Of a stretch of DNA of 14,412 nucleotides, positions 1 through 7,318 are shown piece after piece. Each line of letters begins with the position of its first letter. The first letter of the stretch is position 1. The stretch comes from JBMZCV01 sp049613665 (GTDB lineage: Bacteria; Bacteroidota; Bacteroidia; Chitinophagales; UBA2359). A program made the position numbers and the translations under genes. The notes below the pieces were generated by a model. That model worked only from the letters and a program-made list of their open reading frames with translations, searched no databases and was not told the DNA's origin. Where the stretch lies: NCBI GenBank assembly GCA_049613665.1, contig JBMZCV010000136.1:1-14412 (forward strand). The letters run 5' to 3'.

Positions 1-437
1 TTTTTAGTAGAATTATAACCTTTATCAACAATATGTCGAGCAACTTTGGCACTTCGTTTAGGACTACAAGTTACAATAGGCATAGAATCTATAAGACTAA
101 TGTTTGATTCGAAGACTATTTTACTACTATTATTCATCAAATCCTTAATTAAATGGTCAAAAACATCGGATAAACGATTTAATCGCCTGTTAAACGCTTG
201 ATAAGATGGTAATGTAGGAAAAAATGGCAATAAGTATTTTTTAGCATAAGTATAAATGGATTTAACTTTATACTTTTCTTCCCCAATAATGGAAAATAGA
301 TAAATACTCAATAGTTCAGCATCTGTAAATTTAGGGCGTAAACCATTATTGGAAAAGCGTTGGCAAAGCCATTGAAGTTCTCTATTATATAAGTCTTCAA
401 TGTAACAATAAATAGATATTAATTTTAATTCATTCAT
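1..437 (-). CDS. Transposase, IS982-like DDE family (partial, cut by window edge)
   Basis: The reading frame opens at ATG 437-435 (MNELKLISIY...) and stays open to the left edge, giving 145 complete codons of a gene that continues outside the window. The segment LIDSMPIVTC at about residues 116-125, followed by SPKRSAKVARHIVDKGYNSTK-type sequence, matches the first catalytic Asp region of DDE transposases annotated as IS982-like in Bacteroidota. A helical stretch with TLPSYQAFNRRLNRL before it is also typical of that group. The remaining catalytic residues are not visible, so intactness cannot be judged. The element's right end must lie between the ATG and the MITE target duplication at 550, but I could not define its terminal repeat because the partner end is outside the window. 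Assignment to the IS982 family comes from memory of the motifs; transposase identity is firmer than the family name. Confidence 0.75.
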   Translation of the reverse strand, partial: MNELKLISIYCYIEDLYNRELQWLCQRFSNNGLRPKFTDAELLSIYLFSIIGEEKYKVKSIYTYAKKYLLPFFPTLPSYQAFNRRLNRLSDVFDHLIKDLMNNSSKIVFESNISLIDSMPIVTCSPKRSAKVARHIVDKGYNSTK

Positions 438-549
438 AGCAGAATGAAATAAAGTTAATCTTTTTAAATGAAAAACAAAGAGAAATAAAATTAGTTGATA
501 ACTAATTGAAAAATATTATTAATGAAAAGTTAACCCTTGATTCCAATAT
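438..549. other. Right flank of the IS982-like element
   Basis: This gap holds no convincing gene. It should contain the promoter and the right terminal repeat of the partial element to the left. A perfect short inverted repeat, AATTAGTT-GAT-AACTAATT, occupies 489-507. The element boundary is not resolvable from one end. Together with the MITE it accounts for the gene-free stretch 438-746. Confidence 0.4.
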
Positions 550-557
550 AATATTTT
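550..557. repeat. Left target-site duplication of the MITE
   Basis: AATATTTT directly precedes the terminal GTAACTGTTTAGG of the element and is repeated exactly at 719-726. Eight bases is the duplication length known for the IS66 family. Confidence 0.85.
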
Positions 558-718
558 GTAACTGTTTAGGGTGTAGGCTTTTGAGATAAAAATCGGACTG
601 TTTACTTTTAGGCAACGCTGTTTTTGAGTTTCATCGCATGACTTTTGAGCGAAAAAAGCGGAAGCATAAAAAGAAATAGGCATTTTTTAGCCAAAATTGT
701 CATAATATAAATAGTTAC
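558..718. mobile_element. MITE-like non-coding element with IS66-type ends, 161 bp
   Basis: The left end reads GTAACTGTTTAGGGTGTAGG. The right end, read inwards on the minus strand, is GTAACTATTTATATTATGAC. Both begin like the IS66-family element at 4361-7318 (GTAACTATTTAG), and the element is flanked by a perfect 8-bp direct repeat, AATATTTT, at 550-557 and 719-726. It contains no open frame of note. Inside are two imperfect direct repeats, at 578-597 and 642-662, sharing CTTTTGAG, an A-rich run and CGGA. The interior does not resemble the full IS66 element in this window, so it is either a MITE mobilised in trans by an IS66-type TnpC or an internally deleted relative. It inserted 20 bp before the start codon at 747 and probably separated that gene from its native promoter. 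Confidence 0.8.
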
Positions 719-726
719 AATATTTT
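719..726. repeat. Right target-site duplication of the MITE
   Basis: AATATTTT follows the terminal GTTAC of the element and exactly repeats 550-557. Confidence 0.85.
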
Positions 727-746
727 TTACAAAAAAAATATTAATT

Positions 747-1421
747 ATGATAAAGATATTATTTCACAAACTTATTATTTTTTTTCTGAATTGCATAATG
801 TTTTTTGCTTGTATTTCTGATGTAATAGCACAGAATAGTAAGGAAATGGAAAGCATTTTGCAAACTATAAAAAAAGCTACACCAAAAGCAGAAGAAGGGT
901 ATAAACAAAAAAAAGCTAAACTATTATTAAATGCAGTTAAAATTTTGCTGAAAAATGAAAGTTTTGCTACAAAAGTTAGTTATAAGACAAATTTAACTAA
1001 CAAAGAAGAGGTGTATGATAATTTATTGGATATTGATGAGTTGTTTGAAAACATTAGTGTTTTATTGGTTGATACTTCTCAAAAAGTGTTTTTTTCTAGA
1101 AAAATGAAGAGATTAGCAAAATACTATAATAAATATGAAAGGATGCAATGGAATAGTATGGATAAGGCAGATGAAAGTATCGAAATTAGTGCCTATGAAA
1201 TAGATAGTAAAAGCGAAAGCAAGCATAAAATTGATTGTAAGAAGCGAACAACGATTTCATTTAAAAGCCCAAAACAAGCATTGCATTTATATATTGATAA
1301 TATTGACTTAGAAAAACAAAAAAGTTGGTCAAATGTTGTACCTATTGGTACTTGTATCATTCAAGTAATAAATGATAATAGTCAAAATATTAAATATTAT
1401 ATTATGACTAAAGCTCACTAA
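747..1421 (+). CDS. Small exported protein of unknown family, partner of the CHAT protein (copy 1)
   Basis: I do not recognise the family. The 224-residue product has a hydrophobic signal sequence ending at about Ala28-Gln29, so it is probably exported; Cys21 (MFFAC) leaves lipidation possible but the lipobox is poor. The mature part starts with a helical region (ILQTIKKATPKAEEGYKQKK, then AVKILLKN and YDNLLDIDEL). It ends in a probable beta domain containing two cysteines, IDC at 164 and GTC at 203, that could form a disulfide, and it finishes in a histidine. A clear paralogue lies at 12782-13441. The blocks KATPKAE, VSYKT, NLLDI, the IDC and PIGTC motifs and the terminal His are shared. The stop is two bases before the start of the CHAT gene, so the two are almost certainly co-translated and may work together. 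A run of eight T's lies inside the signal-peptide codons. Confidence 0.85.
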   Translation: MIKILFHKLIIFFLNCIMFFACISDVIAQNSKEMESILQTIKKATPKAEEGYKQKKAKLLLNAVKILLKNESFATKVSYKTNLTNKEEVYDNLLDIDELFENISVLLVDTSQKVFFSRKMKRLAKYYNKYERMQWNSMDKADESIEISAYEIDSKSESKHKIDCKKRTTISFKSPKQALHLYIDNIDLEKQKSWSNVVPIGTCIIQVINDNSQNIKYYIMTKAH

Positions 1422-1423
1422 TT

Positions 1424-3091
1424 ATGAAAATGATAAAATGTTTTATATTAATATGCTTACTCCTCGATATCAACAATATATCAGCTCAGTTAATACAAAA
1501 AAAAGAAATTTTAGATTCATTTGAAACTGCTAAACAGCAGAAAGATGATATATTATTGAAGCATCATTTTTTAATTGAAACTATTGAACAAATTGATACT
1601 TTTATGAAAAAAAGAAATATAAGTTTTCTAACTAATGAAAGAGACTTAAATTTTGTTTTGTCGGTTTATAACCAACTTGTACAAGCTACAGATTCCATTT
1701 TCGCTGATAGTAACTCAAAAAAACATATTATATTTTATGAACTTAATGATGCTTATAATATCTACAACAAAAATCTAGCACTTCTCCATCATGCTTATAT
1801 CTTAACAAAAAACAGCGACTATGCTAAAACCGCTTTTCTTCTAACAGAAAATTATAAAAGTATAGAACTATGGCAAAAAGACAGTATAAAAGGCGAAATT
1901 AATATCTTGCACAAAAAAAAACTGCCAGAAATTCAAAAAAAAATGACTGTTAATCAAGCATTTGTTAGCTATCATTGTGGAATATCAAAGGAAAAAACAG
2001 ATTCTAGTTATGCTTTTGTGTTTACAAAAGATTCTATTAGCTTTCAGAGTATAACAGTTGATACTACAATAATAAACCAATATATCAATGAACTCAATCA
2101 TTTTGGTGTGTCAAAACATTATACTCAATATGCTTACCGGTTATATCAAAATTTAGTTGCTCCCCTATCAATAAATAATAATAAAACAAATATTGATGAA
2201 CTTATCATTATTGCTAGTGGCTATTTATCGCTTATTCCTTTTGAGGCACTTTTAACAAAAAATAATAATGAAACTAATTTTGCTAAAATGTCTTATTTAT
2301 TACAAAAATATGCTATTAGCTATGATTTATCTTTACCATTTTGGAATGAGCAAAAAAGCAATTTAATAATAAAAGAAGCAGTAAGTAACTTTTTAGTGGT
2401 ATCACCTGATTTTAGTACTACTAATTTAACACCTTTGCAATATAATACAAATTTAGCAGAAAAGATTAGTCAAAATTATCAGAAAACGACTTTATTAAAT
2501 AAATCAAAAGCAACTATCGTAAACTTTAAACAAGCGGCACAACAAGCTAATATTATACATTTGGCTAGTCATGCTTCTTTGGCTACCGATGATGTTGCAG
2601 AAAGACATATTGTTTTGTCAGATGGTAACTTGTTGTCTTCGCATTTTACCAATACTATTTTCCAAAATTGTGATTTAGCTGTATTAGCTTGCTGTGATAC
2701 AGGCAATGGTAAGTATGAACAGGGTGTTGGAATCAGAAGCTTGAATTACGATTTTCGTAAACATGGAGCAAAATGTGTATTGGCTACCCTGTGGAGTGTG
2801 GATGATAAGGCTACTAGCGTATTGCTAAAAGATTTTTACTTTTTTCTGGAGCAAGGTAAACGCAAAAGTATTGCATTGCAAGCAGCGAAATTAAAATATT
2901 TGAAAGAAACAGAATATGACACACCATATTTTTGGGCTGGTTTGGTACTCAATGGACAAAATAATGCTATTGCACTACAAAATAATACATTTGTAGCACA
3001 ATCAACATTAGATGTGCTTTATGTTTTAATTGTCTTTTTTTTGTTTTTAATTATAATGCTAACTTTAGGGGTAGCCAAAACCAAACAGTAG
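1424..3091 (+). CDS. Exported CHAT-domain protease-like protein with C-terminal membrane anchor (copy 1, complete)
   Basis: CHAT is a caspase-related (clan CD) peptidase fold. This 555-residue protein begins with a signal peptide to about Ala21-Gln22. A helical region without clear TPR periodicity spans about 25-155, and the CHAT domain covers about 170-515. The expected catalytic His is in HLASHAS (His383). The Cys lies in LACCDTGNGKYEQGVG (Cys424, with Cys423 beside it), which corresponds to the usual ACETG motif. The conserved ATLWSVDDKAT and PYFWAGLVLNG blocks follow. A hydrophobic segment at about 528-549 then a short basic tail (AKTKQ) should anchor it in a membrane, with the protease domain outside the cytoplasm. 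Many Bacteroidota CHAT proteins carry long TPR arrays; here that part is short. It overlaps the convergent gene at 3051-3653 by 41 bp. Activity and substrate are unknown. Confidence 0.93.
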   Translation: MKMIKCFILICLLLDINNISAQLIQKKEILDSFETAKQQKDDILLKHHFLIETIEQIDTFMKKRNISFLTNERDLNFVLSVYNQLVQATDSIFADSNSKKHIIFYELNDAYNIYNKNLALLHHAYILTKNSDYAKTAFLLTENYKSIELWQKDSIKGEINILHKKKLPEIQKKMTVNQAFVSYHCGISKEKTDSSYAFVFTKDSISFQSITVDTTIINQYINELNHFGVSKHYTQYAYRLYQNLVAPLSINNNKTNIDELIIIASGYLSLIPFEALLTKNNNETNFAKMSYLLQKYAISYDLSLPFWNEQKSNLIIKEAVSNFLVVSPDFSTTNLTPLQYNTNLAEKISQNYQKTTLLNKSKATIVNFKQAAQQANIIHLASHASLATDDVAERHIVLSDGNLLSSHFTNTIFQNCDLAVLACCDTGNGKYEQGVGIRSLNYDFRKHGAKCVLATLWSVDDKATSVLLKDFYFFLEQGKRKSIALQAAKLKYLKETEYDTPYFWAGLVLNGQNNAIALQNNTFVAQSTLDVLYVLIVFFLFLIIMLTLGVAKTKQ

Positions 3092-3653
3092 ATAATTCAT
3101 TTATGATGTTTTTAGCCCTAGTTTTCTGTTTCTCATTTTCTGATGTGTCAATAAAACGGTGCAAAATTGTTTTTGCTTCTTCTAATTTTCCCTGCTTTAT
3201 TTTTATTAAAGCAATTTCAATTTGAGCATGACCAAAGTAATAGACATTGTTTTCTTTATTTATCTGTCGAAAAACTTGTAAAGCCTCATCATATTTTTGT
3301 TGTTCTCTTAAATCAATACCTTCTTCAAAAACTGTAATTGTATTGATACTATTATCTGGTTTCATACTTTTTGGTGATGCATAAGCATATTCATTTGTCA
3401 AACTATTTAATAAATGATTTTGATAGAAACCTACTATATTTAAACCTATAAAGCCAACTAATATGAACATGGCAAAATGCTTTTTTAATATTTGAATTAA
3501 TGTGATGTATAATTCAAATTCTTTTCGAAAATCTTCTTTTTCTTCCAGTCGTTTTTCAAATTTTTTGGCTTCTGGCAAAGGCATTTCGTCTTCATAGTAT
3601 CTTTCAAATAGCTTGATATATTCGTCTGAGTTATAATTTATTATCTTGTCCAT
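3051..3653 (-). CDS. Membrane protein with anti-sigma-like N-terminus and TPRs
   Basis: Residues about 9-48 (YIKLFERYYEDEMPLPEAKK, then FEKRLEEKEDFRKEF) have the look of the zinc-less anti-sigma N-terminus common in Bacteroidota, where an acidic 'GEMS-EE' type segment precedes FE-RL--D---R-E. A single transmembrane segment follows at about 60-78. The outer part holds two probable TPR helical pairs at about 107-140 (EEGIDLREQQKYDEALQVFR) and 141-173 (IALIKIKQGKLEEAKTIL). It lies 100 bp downstream of the sigma-like gene on the same strand, the usual arrangement for a regulator and its anchor. Binding to that sigma factor is inferred, not visible. The last 13 or so codons are antisense to the end of the CHAT gene (3051-3091), and the tail VWFWLPLKLAL has no clear counterpart I know, so the 3' end may be a read-through extension. 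Confidence 0.75.
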   Translation of the reverse strand: MDKIINYNSDEYIKLFERYYEDEMPLPEAKKFEKRLEEKEDFRKEFELYITLIQILKKHFAMFILVGFIGLNIVGFYQNHLLNSLTNEYAYASPKSMKPDNSINTITVFEEGIDLREQQKYDEALQVFRQINKENNVYYFGHAQIEIALIKIKQGKLEEAKTILHRFIDTSENEKQKTRAKNIINELSTVWFWLPLKLAL

Positions 3654-3753
3654 AATTTAAAATGGTATTTAGTTTTATATAAAAATTACTTGTATAGTAT
3701 CGTTTTATTCTATAATTAAAGTATTAGAAAAAAGTTAAATAAATAATATAGTT

Positions 3754-4272
3754 TTAGGTCTTTATTGCGCTTATTAATTTTTTCATAATTTGACACTTGC
3801 GGTCTTTAGCTACATTAGCATTTTTATAGCCTAAAACTTCGGCTATTCCTCCCATTGTGCTACCCTGTTTAAAAACAAGAGATAATAGTTGCATATCTTT
3901 TTTACTCAATTTTGCTTTTTTAAAAAGCACGTTTATATACACACTATTATCTTCCTTTAATAGCAACCTAATCGTTTCATTTTCAACAGACGCACTTCTG
4001 TATTCAGGAGGATAAGTTAAATTATATGTTTTGTCTCTTTTCTTTCGTTTTTCATAATCGGCATATTTATGTTTTAATATTTTTAACAAATAGGCATAGA
4101 GTGGAATGTTAACTATTTTTATATACTTTCCTTTATGTTTATTTTCATAGTAAGATTTAATAACAATGCTAATTAAATCTTCTTTGTCTTGTTTAGGTAA
4201 ATGGTAATATCTACCCGGATAGTTTACTTTTCGCCGAATGCCATCAAAAGCTTCTTTCTCTTCATTTGTCAT
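3754..4272 (-). CDS. Sigma-70-like RNA polymerase sigma factor, ECF-type size
   Basis: The 172-residue product has the two-domain form of a small sigma factor. A region-2-like part at about 25-80 includes KQDKEDLISIVIKSYYENK and a helical LYAYLLKILKHKYADYEKR with the usual basic end. A region-4-like helix-turn-helix at about 118-171 includes LSKKDMQLLSLVFKQGSTMG, IAEVLGYKNANVAKDRKCQI and MKKLISAI. It should direct RNA polymerase to a specific set of promoters. ATG 4272-4270 is the natural start and no Shine-Dalgarno sequence is seen. The gene is followed by the membrane protein at 3051-3653, a likely anti-sigma partner. In Bacteroidota such pairs often lie near CHAT genes, which fits the neighbour at 1424-3091. 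The insertion sequences at 4361-7318 landed about 90 bp upstream and may have altered its promoter or separated it from the operon at 7377-12706. The sequence is divergent, so the exact sigma subgroup is uncertain. Confidence 0.8.
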   Translation of the reverse strand: MTNEEKEAFDGIRRKVNYPGRYYHLPKQDKEDLISIVIKSYYENKHKGKYIKIVNIPLYAYLLKILKHKYADYEKRKKRDKTYNLTYPPEYRSASVENETIRLLLKEDNSVYINVLFKKAKLSKKDMQLLSLVFKQGSTMGGIAEVLGYKNANVAKDRKCQIMKKLISAIKT

Positions 4273-4352
4273 AAGTGCTAGGAGGTTAGTTAAATAATAA
4301 TGAGGTATTTGATTAAGTATAGTGGAAACACTAGAAAAAATGTTGTTAGCTT

Positions 4353-4360
4353 TTATATTT
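4353..4360. repeat. Left target-site duplication of the IS66-family element
   Basis: TTATATTT lies immediately outside the terminal GTAAC and is repeated exactly at 7319-7326. Confidence 0.9.
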
Positions 4361-4372
4361 GTAACTATTTAG
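4361..4372. repeat. Left terminal inverted repeat of the IS66-family element (first 12 bases)
   Basis: GTAACTATTTAG is the exact reverse complement of 7307-7318. The next bases of the repeat (GTCACC) resume only at 5793 after the nested element. The last four bases, TTAG, were used as the target of the nested insertion. Confidence 0.88.
4369..4372. repeat. Left target-site duplication of the IS701-type element
   Basis: TTAG precedes the terminal repeat and is repeated at 5789-5792. It fits the 4-bp YTAR duplication known for IS701 elements. Confidence 0.8.
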
Positions 4373-4374
4373 TT

Positions 4375-5723
4375 CTACTTTGGCACTTTAGAATATCTAT
4401 CTAAATCTCTTTTTCTTCTTTTGTGTCGATTATTGATAGCTTGCAAAAGTCCGTTTTGAGCATATAATTTATTGCTTAATTTGACAGCAAAAATGAGTTT
4501 AATATCAGGAATAGAAATCAAAGGCATTTGTTCTTTGTTTTCTATTTTTATTTCCAATAAAAAATGTAGTGCCATTAATGATAAAGCAATATGATGGTTC
4601 CATGCTTTCCAAGAGCGTACTTGATATTGGTGCATTCCGAGCTGTTGTTTGACATCTTGAAATGCTCTTTCTATCCAATAGCGTTGCATTTGTCTTCACA
4701 AAGCAGTTTTTAATGACATCTTTTGTTTTGCTGAATAACATAAGCTATATTTGATTTCTGAGTTATCTGTTTTCATACTAATGAGCAGTTGTACGGTCTC
4801 AATATTTGTACCTTTATCTGGCTTCCAAATATAAACATCAAGCATAAGAGCTTTTCTGACCATTGCACCTTTTGTTCCATGTCTATGAGTGATAGTTTTC
4901 CATTGTTTTTTAGGAATTTGTGCTACTAATTTCTTTAAAGCAATAGGCTTGGTATCACATACATATTTGCTAGGAGTGCGTCCCTTTTTACCTTTTTTAG
5001 CAGGAAGATAAATCTCTGGTTTCTCTAAATATACTTCTAATTTTTCTCCAACATCCAAAACGAAATCTCGTTCAGTATCATATAAATATTGACGAAGTGT
5101 AGGAGAATTACCATAAAGACAATCTCCGCCCACCCAAGCATAATGGATGTTTTTTGGCAAGCTCTTAATAATTTCAATACTCAGTTCAGGTTTAGTTCGA
5201 TAAACTTGCTCGTTTGCTGGAATACCTGCTTTTTTACAACGAATAGGGTCTTGTGTCCAAGATTGTGGCAAATATAAGCGACCTTGCAACAATCCTACTT
5301 CTGTACCATTACTCAATCCTGCAAAAACGCCCACTTGACCATTAGCTACCTTACCCCTTTGACCGATATATTGGCGAGCCACTCCTACACTCTTTTTACC
5401 AGACTTCTCCCAACCGCTTTCATCTAATAACAATCCTATATTACTATCGTCAGATGAAGATGACAAACTGTTATATACTTTTTCTGCTACTTCATGCTCT
5501 ACTGCAAAGCTATCCCAAGGAGATACACTAATAAAATGGTGTAATTGATCATATTCACTATTCATAACTCGGGCTGATATTTGTTCTATATTACTTTTAC
5601 AGTCGTGCAAGAGACCTGATAAAAATTGAACACATTTCGCACTATTGTTCCGACGATGGCAAACAAAGTGCTTACCATAACTTTCCAAATAGGTTTGAAT
5701 TTTTTTTCACTATATACTTCCAT
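4375..5723 (-). pseudogene. IS701-family transposase, broken by a frameshift and an in-frame stop
   Basis: The full gene would start at ATG 5723-5721 (MEVYSEKK) and encode about 449 residues. A run of eight A's (minus strand, 5700-5707) is one base short (or two long) of joining that start to the main frame, which resumes as IQTYLESYGKHFVCH. The main frame then runs to a TGA at 4698-4696 after KMSLKTAL and continues in the same frame as RQMQRYWIERAFQDVKQQLG. The catalytic Asp in LLLDESGWEKSG, the second Asp in WVGGDCLYGNSP and the Glu in YWIERAF are all still present, so decay looks recent. Slippage on the A run could restore the first lesion, but the stop would still remove the Glu-containing end. 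A TTG at 5688-5686 could start the shortened middle part; I see no reason to believe it is used. Confidence 0.85.
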
Positions 5724-5770
5724 AACTAATAAACAGTTTAACAAAAAAAGGGTTGAATAAATCTAATTTT

Positions 5771-5788
5771 TAAAGTGCCAAAGTAGAA
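5771..5788. repeat. Right terminal inverted repeat of the IS701-type element
   Basis: It is the exact 18-base reverse complement of the left repeat at 4373-4390. The matching duplication TTAG follows at 5789-5792. Confidence 0.9.
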
Positions 5789-5800
5789 TTAGGTCACCTC

Positions 5801-7243
5801 TTATTTTATTAGAAAAGGCTTTCCAATAAAGACACTTTTCAACTCAGTAAAAACATTTAAATTTTGTTTTCTAGCAGTATCGATAAAACTTCTGATACGA
5901 GCATACCTCTCTGCCCCCTTGAAAGTTCTCAAGGAGCCAGCGACTTTAATCTTTGTTTTAGCAGGTCTCAATGCCCTTTCTGCCCAATTATTCGTGAAAG
6001 GCACTTCTTTATGGTAGGCAAAAGCTAAAAAGGCATCTTTATATTTGATAAGTCTATGTAATACATTTCGTCCTTTTGTTTGAGCCGTTCTTCCCTTTTG
6101 TCCCTTTTGTTTATATGCTAAAGGTTCTAAGTTATCAGCATATCGGCAAATTTCATCATAGAGTACACTAGCTTTTTTTTGTTCAAAAGGAGTTAATTGT
6201 GCCTTTGCACTATCCGTAATTTCATACAATTCCCATAAAAAGTCCTTAAACAGCCCACTCCACTTGCTTTTTTGCTCTTGTAAAGCGGTGAGTTCTCGTA
6301 TAAGGTGTGCGATACACAGTCCATGTTTTACATTTTCGTAGTCAAAATAACTTAACCAACAGTCATGAATAGCCCAATGTTGGGCTTGTCCCATTATATC
6401 AGCAGCATCTATGGCTATTTTACCACGATTAGTATGAATATAGTAATAAGTAAACAAAGTCGTACAAGCAACATGTAACCAATGAAGTTTGCCAGATACA
6501 CGCAGACCTGTTTCATCATAATGTCCTACTGGACTAGCTATAATAGCAGCTTTAATGACTTGCTCGCTCTCTGCCAAGGCTTCATAGCAACGTTCATTAT
6601 TCTTTTGAATAGTAGCTTCATTGAGAGAATAGCCAAACAAATCTATAAAGAGTTGTTTGGTTTTATGGATAGACACATTATAGTCTTGGGTTAATAAGGT
6701 CGTAAAAGTACGAACACCATTACCATATTGGGTAGGTGATTTTACAGCACTTGGAAAAGTGGCATAATGACATTTACCACAATTACAAGTCCCACTACTT
6801 TGAGCATATTCAACTACTTCTAGGCGAGTAGTGATGTCAAAAACTTGACGTTTTTGATGAATACCAATATCTAATGTAGATAATTCTATTCCACAAGTAC
6901 ATGTCCCTTCTAAGGGCAATACAATAGTGGTGTCGGGATGAGATACCATTTGCAAGGTATTACCTTTATGACGAGTTTGACCACCACGTTTCTTGCCTTT
7001 ATTTTTAGGAAAGGCAGGCTTTTTTCCATAACCCTCACGAGAAGATGGCTCATGACTATTACGACTATTTTTATTCAAACGAACTTTCAAGCACACTATC
7101 TCTTGCTCTTGCTTAATAAGAAGGGCTTGTTGAGCTGCTAATTGCTCTTGTTGACAAGCCAATTGCTCTTCAAAAAGCTGAAGCTTTTTAAGTAAGATGC
7201 TTATCAAGTTATGACAAGATGATATGTCCTGTGGCAATTCCAT
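5801..7243 (-). CDS. tnpC: IS66-family transposase TnpC
   Basis: The 480-residue protein is complete. A glutamine-rich coiled coil at about 15-55 (the usual IS66 leucine-zipper region) precedes a basic stretch with NSHEPSS and KKRGGQTRHKG. A zinc-binding region follows, with cysteines at 115, 117, 153, 155 and 158 (CTCG and CNCGKC). The catalytic triad of the DDE domain is visible: Asp243 in HYDETGLRV, Asp294 in IHDCWLSYF and Glu422 in NNWAERALRP, followed by KVAGSLRTFKGAERYARIRS. It catalyses cut or copy transposition of IS66 ends. The frame is intact, so it may still act in trans on other GTAAC-ended elements such as the small element at 558-718. The gene ends 8 bp from the nested element's duplication. 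Confidence 0.95.
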   Translation of the reverse strand: MELPQDISSCHNLISILLKKLQLFEEQLACQQEQLAAQQALLIKQEQEIVCLKVRLNKNSRNSHEPSSREGYGKKPAFPKNKGKKRGGQTRHKGNTLQMVSHPDTTIVLPLEGTCTCGIELSTLDIGIHQKRQVFDITTRLEVVEYAQSSGTCNCGKCHYATFPSAVKSPTQYGNGVRTFTTLLTQDYNVSIHKTKQLFIDLFGYSLNEATIQKNNERCYEALAESEQVIKAAIIASPVGHYDETGLRVSGKLHWLHVACTTLFTYYYIHTNRGKIAIDAADIMGQAQHWAIHDCWLSYFDYENVKHGLCIAHLIRELTALQEQKSKWSGLFKDFLWELYEITDSAKAQLTPFEQKKASVLYDEICRYADNLEPLAYKQKGQKGRTAQTKGRNVLHRLIKYKDAFLAFAYHKEVPFTNNWAERALRPAKTKIKVAGSLRTFKGAERYARIRSFIDTARKQNLNVFTELKSVFIGKPFLIK

Positions 7244-7306
7244 ATACTAATTAGACGAAAATTTAAAAAATTGGGTACTAAAAAAACAGCTTTTTCAGAA
7301 AGATAG

Positions 7307-7318
7307 CTAAATAGTTAC
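7307..7318. repeat. Right terminal inverted repeat of the IS66-family element
   Basis: CTAAATAGTTAC is the exact reverse complement of 4361-4372, and TTATATTT follows at once. Confidence 0.88.

Larger units (their letters stand above)
4373..5788 (-). mobile_element. IS701-family insertion sequence, 1416 bp, nested in the IS66-family element
   Basis: The ends are a perfect 18-bp inverted repeat, TTCTACTTTGGCACTTTA at 4373-4390 and its reverse complement at 5771-5788, flanked by TTAG on each side. The interior is filled by one transposase gene on the minus strand whose stop codon (4375-4377) lies inside the left repeat. The duplication is undecayed, so insertion was recent or its flanks have drifted little, yet the transposase frame is interrupted twice. 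It must be younger than the IS66 element it splits. Confidence 0.92.
4361..7318 (-). mobile_element. IS66-family element (TnpC-only type), interrupted by a nested IS701-type element
   Basis: The outer ends are inverted repeats beginning GTAACTATTTAG (4361-4372 and, reversed, 7307-7318). The GTAA start and the perfect 8-bp duplication TTATATTT on both sides are known hallmarks of IS66. The only original gene is the TnpC at 5801-7243, and no TnpA or TnpB is present, as in the ISBst12-like subgroup. Removing the nested element (1416 bp plus one 4-bp duplication) leaves an element of about 1538 bp. The nested insertion lies directly after the first 12 bases of the left repeat, so the left end is split and this copy is probably immobile even though TnpC is open. 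It sits in the gap between the sigma-like gene and the LamG-protein gene. Confidence 0.92.

Noticed and set aside
4696..4698. In-frame TGA read as a recoded sense codon (tryptophan or selenocysteine)
   Set aside because: Other genes here end or are bounded normally, there is no recoding structure that I can see, and transposase genes in insertion sequences often decay by nonsense mutation.
4505..4741. Minus-strand frame of 78 codons spanning the TGA in the IS701 transposase, considered as a frameshift product
   Set aside because: Its translation has no resemblance to transposase sequence, and the true continuation lies in the original frame just after the TGA, so this is a shadow frame.
5089..7141. 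Plus-strand open frames inside the two transposase genes (5089-5277, 6482-6694, 6938-7141)
   Set aside because: They are antisense to well-supported transposase frames and their translations look random.
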